The notes under the pieces: generated by a model | Told to the model about the DNA's origin: nothing | What the model saw: only the letters and a program-made list of their open reading frames with translations | Database searches by the model: none | Made by a program: the position numbers and the translations under genes | Shown here: one piece after another, positions 6,578 through 11,480 of the stretch | How positions within the stretch are numbered: the stretch's first letter is position 1 | Layout: each line of letters opens with the position of its first letter | Assembly (NCBI GenBank): GCA_016649795.1 | Contig: JAENWZ010000041.1 | Coordinates: forward strand, 1-11,480 | Source: Proteiniphilum sp. | GTDB lineage: Bacteria > Bacteroidota > Bacteroidia > Bacteroidales > Dysgonomonadaceae | DNA length: 11,480 bases | Direction of reading: 5' to 3'

Positions 6578-7351
6578 ATGTCAAAAATCAACGATTTCAG
6601 GAAACTTCACTCAGGGGATGAACCCTTTATTCTGGGTAATGTATGGGACGCTAAAAGCGCTCAACTTGCCGAAAAGGCGGGTTTTAAAGCCGTTGGTATT
6701 TCCGGTCACGCCATTGCCGAGAACCTTGGTTATAAAGACGGTGAAAATATGAGTTTTGAAGAGCTGCTGTTTGTTGTGAATCGTGTAATAAAATCGGTCT
6801 CCATTCCTGTTTCAGTAGATATAGACGGAGGTTACGGAAGAAGTTTAGGCAAAGTGAATGAACACATCGGACAATTACTGAAAATGGGTGCTGCCGGTAT
6901 CAATATTGAAGATTCAGTAGTAAAAGAGGGTAAACGTTCGCTGGTGGAAACCGAAAAATTCACTAAAATAGTCCGGGGTATCCGGTCGTTCCTGTCAGAA
7001 CAGAAATTTGCTTTTTTTGTGAATATCCGCACAGATACCTATGTCACCAAGCATCTCCAGCCGTTGCAGGAGACATTAAAACGTGTGAAGACGTATGAAG
7101 AAGCCGGTGCCGATGGGATTTTTGTGCCACTGCTTTCAGATGATAAAGAGATAAAAATGGTTATTAAAAGTACCAAATTACCGCTCAATGTGTATCTGCA
7201 ACCCGAGACACCATCCTACTCACAACTCAAACAGCTGGGAGTAAAGCGCATAAGCAGTGGAGCAGCCGTTCATGCACAAAGTTACGGTAAGGCAAATGAA
7301 CTGTACATTTCACTGATCACCGACAAGCGTTTCGGCAAGTTGTTCAACTGA
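6578..7351 (+). CDS. Isocitrate lyase/PEP mutase superfamily enzyme
   Basis: The 257-residue cytoplasmic protein is an alpha/beta-barrel enzyme of the ICL/PEP mutase superfamily, which makes or breaks C-C or C-P bonds of 2-oxo or carboxylate substrates with Mg2+. Family landmarks are NVWDAKSAQL (21-30), SGHAIAENLGYKDGE (42-56), the Mg2+-binding DIDGGYG (81-87), NIEDS (109-113) and NIRTDTY (149-155). The Lys-Cys-Gly-His loop of true isocitrate lyases is absent, and so is a clear PEP mutase gating loop. It therefore belongs with the short, poorly characterised members often annotated as oxaloacetate decarboxylase- or 2-methylisocitrate lyase-like. The start at 6578 was chosen because homology begins within a few residues. 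An earlier ATG at 6528 is in another frame. No TAnnTTTG box is visible in the 88-nt gap after murA, so read-through from murA is possible. Substrate unknown. Confidence 0.85.
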   Translation: MSKINDFRKLHSGDEPFILGNVWDAKSAQLAEKAGFKAVGISGHAIAENLGYKDGENMSFEELLFVVNRVIKSVSIPVSVDIDGGYGRSLGKVNEHIGQLLKMGAAGINIEDSVVKEGKRSLVETEKFTKIVRGIRSFLSEQKFAFFVNIRTDTYVTKHLQPLQETLKRVKTYEEAGADGIFVPLLSDDKEIKMVIKSTKLPLNVYLQPETPSYSQLKQLGVKRISSGAAVHAQSYGKANELYISLITDKRFGKLFN

Positions 7352-7423
7352 AAAACAATCCGGAGAGATATCTGAATATTGTTGGGAGCGTTTGAAATAG
7401 ATTCGGCGTTTCCAATGAATTTA

Positions 7424-7455
7424 TTTGCTTATTCGACAACTCTTTTATTACTTTG
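7424..7455 (+). promoter_or_regulatory. Promoter of the korAB operon
   Basis: A TTTG -33 element (7424-7427) is separated by 20 nt from TTACTTTG (7448-7455), which matches the -7 consensus TAnnTTTG at all but one fixed position. Transcription would start around 7460, leaving a leader of about 95 nt before korA. The rest of the 204-nt gap (7352-7555) shows no gene and no clear terminator. Confidence 0.6.
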
Positions 7456-7555
7456 CACTTTCATTTAAAAAAAGATCAACAAACACTTACTGCTTGCTGA
7501 AACCTGTTTCCTGAATGAAGGAGACATATAACTACTCAATAACCACTAAAAAATT

Positions 7556-9421
7556 ATGCCTACGAACTTGGTCGTAACCGACATTAAACAAGTAACCATC
7601 CGATTTTCAGGCGATTCCGGTGACGGAATGCAGTTATCGGGAACCCTGTTTTCTACATTATCAGCTATCTTCGGCAATGAAATTGCCACCTTCCCCGATT
7701 ATCCGGCGGAAATTCGTGCTCCGCAAGGTTCGCTGCACGGTGTTTCGGGATTCCAGGTGCGTATAGGGTCAAAAGATGTATACAACTCAGGAGACAAGAC
7801 AGATGTGCTTGTCGCCATGAACCCGGCAGCATTGAAAGTGAACGCCCAGCACCTGAAAAAGGGGTCTATCGTACTTTACGACACCGATTCGTTTCAGAAA
7901 AAAGATCTCGACAAAGCACTGTTCACCACACAGGATCCTTTTACCGAACTCAACCTTAACCATGTACAGCCAATTGGAGTAGCCATCACCTCGATGACAA
8001 AAGCTTCTCTGGAAGGATCAGGACTGGAGAACAAAGAGATGCTTCGCAGCAAAAACATGTTTGCACTCGGTATTGTTTGCTGGCTCTTCAACCGTCCCCT
8101 GGAGATTGCAGATAAGCTGCTTGAACAGAAGTTCTCAAAAAAACCGAAATTGGTGGAAGCAAACATCAAAGCGCTTACCGATGGTTATAACTATGGCAAT
8201 AATATTCACCTCACTGCTTCGACCTATCGGATCGATCCAATTGAGTCGAGCAAAGGATTTTATACAGATGTAAACGGGAATACGGCCACGGCTTACGGAT
8301 TGATTGCCGCTGCCGAAAAAGCAGGCGTGCAGTTGTTCCTCGGCTCCTATCCCATTACACCCGCTACAGATATTCTCCAGGAACTGGTCAAAAGAAAAGA
8401 TTTCGGCGTGAAAGCGCTGCAAATGGAAGATGAGATTGCAGGTATCACCTCTTCTCTCGGAGCAAGTTTTGCCGGTTGCCTGGCAGCAACCTCCACATCG
8501 GGACCCGGGCTGGCGCTTAAGAGCGAGGCCCTGGGACTGGCAGTGATGACTGAACTCCCACTGGTGGTGATCGATGTGCAGCGTAGCGGTCCTTCCACCG
8601 GTATGCCTACCAAGAGTGAGCAGACTGACCTTAATCAGGCCCTGTACGGACGTAACGGTGAAAGTCCGCTCGTTGTGATTGCGGCGGCCTCTCCTACCGA
8701 TTGTTTTGAGAGCGCCTTCGAAGCATCAAAGATAGCACTGGAACATATGACCCCGGTCATTCTGCTGACCGACGGTTATATTGCCAACGGCTCATCAGCC
8801 TGGAAAATACCGGTTATGAGTGACTACCCAGACATCAGCCCTCCCTATGTACAGAACCATTTCAACGGTGATGCGGGTGAATGGAAACCGTTCCTTCGCG
8901 ACGAAAAAACGCTTGTAAGATATTGGGGTATACCCGGGACAGCCGGGTACATGCACCGTATTGGCGGCCTGGAAAAAGATCAGCTCACCGGTGTAATCTC
9001 ATCGAATCCTGAGAATCACCAGCAAATGGTGGATATCCGCAAACAGAAGATTGAAAATATTGCCGATTACATTCCTGAGCAGGAGGTCATGGGCGATAAA
9101 GATGCCGACACGCTTATTGTGGGCTGGGGCGGCACATACGGTCATCTGCTGGAAGCATCACTGCGCATCCGTGCCAAGGGGAAGAAAATCGCCTTTACTC
9201 ACTTCAGATATATCTCTCCGCTGCCAAAGAACAGTTACGAGCTGTTGAAGAAATATAAAAGAGTAATTATTGCGGAACAGAACAACGGTCAGTTTGCCGA
9301 TTATCTGAGCAGCAAGTTCCGGGATTTGAAAAATATCCACAAGTACAACAGGGTGGAAGGCCAGCCATTCAAGGTAAGCGAGCTGATTGAAGAATTCACA
9401 AAAACAATGGAGGGGAAATAA
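7556..9421 (+). CDS. korA: 2-oxoglutarate (2-oxoacid):ferredoxin oxidoreductase, fused gamma-alpha subunit
   Basis: This is one half of a thiamine-diphosphate enzyme that oxidatively decarboxylates a 2-oxoacid to its acyl-CoA and reduces ferredoxin; the reaction is reversible in anaerobes. The 621 residues fuse two modules. The gamma domain (about 11-215) opens with VTIRFSGDSGDGMQ (13-26) and contains FPDYPAEIRAPQG (46-58). The alpha/pyrimidine-binding domain (about 240-620) starts with GNTATAYGLIAAAE (241-254) and contains SYPITPATDI (264-273), the TPP-activating glutamate region QMEDEIAGI (289-297), TSTSGPG (312-318) and RSGPSTGMPTKSEQTDL (343-359). This architecture is typical of two-subunit KorAB in Bacteroidota. 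The 2-oxoglutarate assignment follows from resemblance to annotated KorA; related enzymes accept pyruvate or branched-chain 2-oxoacids. korB starts 2 nt after the stop. The usual Shine-Dalgarno position is empty: AGGAGA at 7519-7524 is 31 nt from the ATG. Confidence 0.93.
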   Translation: MPTNLVVTDIKQVTIRFSGDSGDGMQLSGTLFSTLSAIFGNEIATFPDYPAEIRAPQGSLHGVSGFQVRIGSKDVYNSGDKTDVLVAMNPAALKVNAQHLKKGSIVLYDTDSFQKKDLDKALFTTQDPFTELNLNHVQPIGVAITSMTKASLEGSGLENKEMLRSKNMFALGIVCWLFNRPLEIADKLLEQKFSKKPKLVEANIKALTDGYNYGNNIHLTASTYRIDPIESSKGFYTDVNGNTATAYGLIAAAEKAGVQLFLGSYPITPATDILQELVKRKDFGVKALQMEDEIAGITSSLGASFAGCLAATSTSGPGLALKSEALGLAVMTELPLVVIDVQRSGPSTGMPTKSEQTDLNQALYGRNGESPLVVIAAASPTDCFESAFEASKIALEHMTPVILLTDGYIANGSSAWKIPVMSDYPDISPPYVQNHFNGDAGEWKPFLRDEKTLVRYWGIPGTAGYMHRIGGLEKDQLTGVISSNPENHQQMVDIRKQKIENIADYIPEQEVMGDKDADTLIVGWGGTYGHLLEASLRIRAKGKKIAFTHFRYISPLPKNSYELLKKYKRVIIAEQNNGQFADYLSSKFRDLKNIHKYNRVEGQPFKVSELIEEFTKTMEGK

Positions 9422-9423
9422 GC

Positions 9424-10458
9424 ATGGAAGCAACAGAATTAAAATATCAGAAACATCTCGCAAAAGATTACAAAAGCGAAAATGCCGTGCGCTGGTGCCC
9501 GGGTTGTGGCGACTATGCCATCTTAACCTGCCTTCACAAAGCATTGGCAGAGCTGAACATCGAACCACACGATACAGCGGTGATTTCCGGAATTGGTTGT
9601 TCATCGCGGTTACCCTATTATATGAACACTTACGGATTTCACAGTATTCACGGACGTGCGGCAGCCATTGCCACAGGTGTGAAAGTAGCGAATCCCCGCT
9701 TAAGTGTGTGGGTTGCTACCGGTGACGGCGATTCGCTGGCTATCGGTGGAAATCATTTCATTCATACTATCCGTCGCAATGTGGACATCAATATTCTTCT
9801 TTTCAATAATAAGATCTACGGACTAACAAAAGGGCAGTACTCACCCACATCCGCAAGGGGTTTCGTTTCCAAATCATCCCCTTATGGGACGATAGAAGAT
9901 CCATTCCGTCCGGCAGAGTTGTGTTTCGGTGCCAGAGGAACCTTCTTCGCCCGCGCCATAGATGTGGATATGAAGAATCAGGTGGAGGTGATGGTGGAAG
10001 CTGCACGTCACAAAGGGACTTCAGTGGTTGAAGTGTTGCAGAACTGTGTGATCTTCAATGATGGTATTCACAATAAAATCAGTGACCGCACCTGGAAAGC
10101 CGATAACACACTAACACTGAAGCATGGAGAGAAAATGCTTTACGGCAAGGAGAGTGATAAAGGGATTGTTCTGGATGGATGGAACCTTAAGGGTGTCACT
10201 ATCGGTGAAGATGGATACACGCTGGACGATGTGCTGGTACATGATGCCACCATCAAAGACAACACATTACAACTGAAACTGGCTCTTATGGATACCTCCG
10301 ATGGACTTCCGGTGGCACTGGGAGTGATCCGAAATGTAGATGAACCATCTTACGAAAAAGATTATGAAAAGCAGATTGAAGAGGAACAAAAGAGAACTCC
10401 CAGGAAATCATTCACTGAGTTCCTGTTAAACTCCTCTAATGTTTGGGAAGTAAAATGA
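9424..10458 (+). CDS. korB: 2-oxoglutarate (2-oxoacid):ferredoxin oxidoreductase, beta subunit
   Basis: The beta subunit binds thiamine diphosphate and, in two-subunit enzymes, a single [4Fe-4S] cluster that passes electrons to ferredoxin. The 344 residues contain RWCPGCGDY (23-31), with the cluster ligands Cys25 and Cys28. Cys59 (GIGCSS) and Cys208 (LQNCVIF) complete the likely ligand set. The TPP/Mg2+ motif GDGDSLAIGGNH (100-111) leads to LFNNKIYGLTKGQYSPTS (126-143). The C-terminal 100 residues (about 240-344) hold the usual extension and end in a charged stretch. The gene lies 2 nt after korA and is clearly co-transcribed. No separate ferredoxin, delta or gamma gene follows, consistent with the two-subunit form. 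Downstream is the octamer array, then the convergent proline dehydrogenase gene. The family is very sure; the precise 2-oxoacid is probable only. Confidence 0.94.
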   Translation: MEATELKYQKHLAKDYKSENAVRWCPGCGDYAILTCLHKALAELNIEPHDTAVISGIGCSSRLPYYMNTYGFHSIHGRAAAIATGVKVANPRLSVWVATGDGDSLAIGGNHFIHTIRRNVDINILLFNNKIYGLTKGQYSPTSARGFVSKSSPYGTIEDPFRPAELCFGARGTFFARAIDVDMKNQVEVMVEAARHKGTSVVEVLQNCVIFNDGIHNKISDRTWKADNTLTLKHGEKMLYGKESDKGIVLDGWNLKGVTIGEDGYTLDDVLVHDATIKDNTLQLKLALMDTSDGLPVALGVIRNVDEPSYEKDYEKQIEEEQKRTPRKSFTEFLLNSSNVWEVK

Positions 10459-10460
10459 TC

Positions 10461-10612
10461 GGTGATTTGGTGATGTGAAGATGTGAAAATGTGGGGATTT
10501 GATGATGTGATGATGTGATGATGTGATGATTCGGGGATTCAATCGACAAATCAACGAATTAACGAATCAACAAATCGGCAAATCAGTAAATCGGCTAATC
10601 GACTAATCAGTT
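10461..10612. repeat. Array of 19 degenerate 8-bp units with inverted polarity at its centre
   Basis: The whole stretch has a strict 8-base period without a single indel. Units 1-10 (10461-10540) follow a GRNGATGT/GATGATTC pattern, including three identical consecutive copies of GATGATGT (10501-10524). Units 11-19 (10541-10612) follow AATCNNNN, most often AATCRRCA-like. Reverse-complementing units 1-10 gives (A/C)ATCNNCA, the same motif as units 11-19, so the two halves carry one octamer in opposite orientation and the switch falls exactly at 10540/10541. The array fills the space between the convergent korB and proline dehydrogenase genes and includes the latter's stop codon. It is not a classical terminator: only about 4 of every 8 bases can pair between the arms and there is no U tract. 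Its role is unknown. Confidence 0.85.
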
Positions 10613-11480
10613 GACTTTCTTCGTCTTATTTCCGTTTGGATCAGCTTCAGTTCACGACTGGTCTGTCCCTTAACGGATGAATTCTCTTCGGCACGACGGA
10701 ACAGATAAGGCATCATTGTGCTCACCTCTCCGTAGGGGACATATTTCGCTACATTATACCCCTGCTCTGCTAGGTTATAGGTAATATGATCGCTCATTCC
10801 GTAGAGTTGAGAGAAATAGATCCCGGGATGGTTTCTTGGTAAACGCTGCTCATCTATCAGGATAGCAAGCAATAGGCTGCTATCTTCATTGTGCGTGGCT
10901 ACCATAAAATCGATGGTCTTATGATGCTCCACAAAATAACGAATAATTTCATCAAAGTCGTTATCAGTAGCCTGTTTATCAGGTTGGATGGGCGATGGAT
11001 ATCCCCTCTCTGCGGCACGTTCGCGTTCTTTTTCCATATAAGCACCGCGGACAATTTTCAAACCGAATTTAAAGCCTCCCTCCAATGCCATGTGATGGTG
11101 CTCTATGATGCGCTCAATGCTATCGTGACGGTACATCTGATAGGTGTTCTGTACGATGGCTTTTTCTTTATTATACCGGGCCATCAGCTTCATCACCATA
11201 TCATCCAGTACGGGTTGTATCCAGGTCTCTTCTGCATCAATAAGAATCGGGACATCCAACTCCTCTCCCCGTTTAAAGATTGAATCTACCCTCGCCTCTG
11301 CACGCTGAAATTCAGCCGCTTCTTCTTCGGTGAGAGATTGGTTTTCACTCACTTTTGCCAGCAACCCGAAAGGGGCGACACCGGTGATCTTGAAAACACT
11401 GAAGGGGACGCTTTTGTTGTTGTGCGCGTATTCCACGGTACGTATAATTTCCTTGCAGGTAAAATCAAATATCTCATCCG
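10603..11480 (-). CDS. Proline dehydrogenase (5' end outside window)
   Basis: This is a FAD-dependent enzyme that oxidises L-proline to pyrroline-5-carboxylate, the first step of proline catabolism to glutamate, usually at the membrane with quinone as acceptor. The C-terminal 291 residues of a beta/alpha-barrel are present. In order the motifs are ITGVAPFGLLAK, LIDAEETWIQPVLD, QNTYQMYRHD, KIVRGAYMEKER (with the proline-carboxylate and FAD-contacting Arg region), VATHNED, SQLYGMSD, and KYVPYGEV leading to MPYLFRRAEEN with the paired active-site arginines. The frame stays open upstream through 11480, so an apparent GTG start at 11436 is not the real start. It is a stand-alone enzyme, not fused to P5C dehydrogenase on this side. 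It converges on korB, and its last codons and TAG stop (10603-10605) lie inside the octamer array. Confidence 0.92.
   Translation of the reverse strand, partial: DEIFDFTCKEIIRTVEYAHNNKSVPFSVFKITGVAPFGLLAKVSENQSLTEEEAAEFQRAEARVDSIFKRGEELDVPILIDAEETWIQPVLDDMVMKLMARYNKEKAIVQNTYQMYRHDSIERIIEHHHMALEGGFKFGLKIVRGAYMEKERERAAERGYPSPIQPDKQATDNDFDEIIRYFVEHHKTIDFMVATHNEDSSLLLAILIDEQRLPRNHPGIYFSQLYGMSDHITYNLAEQGYNVAKYVPYGEVSTMMPYLFRRAEENSSVKGQTSRELKLIQTEIRRRKSTD

Noticed and set aside
6528..6752. Open frame starting at the ATG at 6528
   Set aside because: It is out of frame with the ICL/PEP mutase-like gene and overlaps its conserved N-terminus; no homology seen.
9158..9604. Minus-strand 148-codon frame across the korA/korB junction
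   Set aside because: Both strongly conserved Kor subunits are encoded on the opposite strand; this is an antisense shadow.
10461..10612. CRISPR-like array
   Set aside because: The period is only 8 bp with no spacers of constant length between identical repeats, and no cas gene is nearby.
10459..10620. Bidirectional rho-independent terminator between korB and proline dehydrogenase
   Set aside because: The opposed octamers pair only in about 4-bp blocks separated by mismatches, with no GC-rich stem and no T tract, so a standard terminator is not supported.
11434..11436. GTG as the start of proline dehydrogenase
   Set aside because: The frame stays open to the window edge with family-like sequence upstream, and the enzyme would be too short; the real start lies outside.

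Overview
The window looks like chromosomal DNA from a Bacteroidota, most likely Bacteroidales. Start codons lack a consistent Shine-Dalgarno sequence. Several genes are preceded by the Bacteroidota -7 element TAnnTTTG, and three of these are the identical octamer TATCTTTG. The gene set also fits: a two-subunit fused KorA/KorB, an Asp-type MurA and a stand-alone proline dehydrogenase. A Dysgonomonadaceae-like genus is a guess only. Apart from one decayed gene and one odd repeat array, this is a housekeeping and central-metabolism region. I see no phage, transposon, CRISPR, rRNA or tRNA.

Layout. (1) 1-744, minus: the first 248 residues of an RsmF/NOL1-NOP2-Sun-type rRNA cytosine methyltransferase, cut by the window edge. 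(2) 745-868: a divergent promoter region. (3) 869-1705, plus: an exported xylose-isomerase-like TIM-barrel protein, followed by a terminator hairpin. (4) 1839-3064, plus: a Nudix hydrolase and a rhomboid protease sharing an ATGA stop/start. (5) 3077-3345, minus: the debris of a POT-family peptide transporter, with a TM2-TM3-like piece joined out of frame to the extreme C-terminus. (6) 3433-6489, plus: a tetrapyrrole-methylase-fold SAM methyltransferase, MurB (1-nt overlap) and MurA (34-nt gap), which form a probable operon containing both enzymes that commit UDP-GlcNAc to peptidoglycan. (7) 6578-7351, plus: an isocitrate lyase/PEP mutase superfamily enzyme. (8) 7556-10458, plus: KorA and KorB, the 2-oxoacid (probably 2-oxoglutarate):ferredoxin oxidoreductase, with its own promoter and a leader of about 95 nt. 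(9) 10461-10612: nineteen consecutive 8-bp units whose orientation flips exactly in the middle. (10) 10603-11480, minus: proline dehydrogenase, convergent with korB. Its stop codon lies inside the octamer array and its start is beyond the window.

How they work together: MurA makes enolpyruvyl-UDP-GlcNAc and MurB reduces it to UDP-MurNAc. KorAB links 2-oxoglutarate and succinyl-CoA to low-potential ferredoxin. Proline dehydrogenase feeds proline carbon toward glutamate and then 2-oxoglutarate, so the convergent pair at the right end is metabolically adjacent, though nothing in the sequence shows co-regulation.

I did not find a convincing new multi-gene system. The most unusual items are the polarity-flipping octamer array, the internally deleted transporter relic, and the Cys-to-Asp MurA predicted to be fosfomycin-insensitive.
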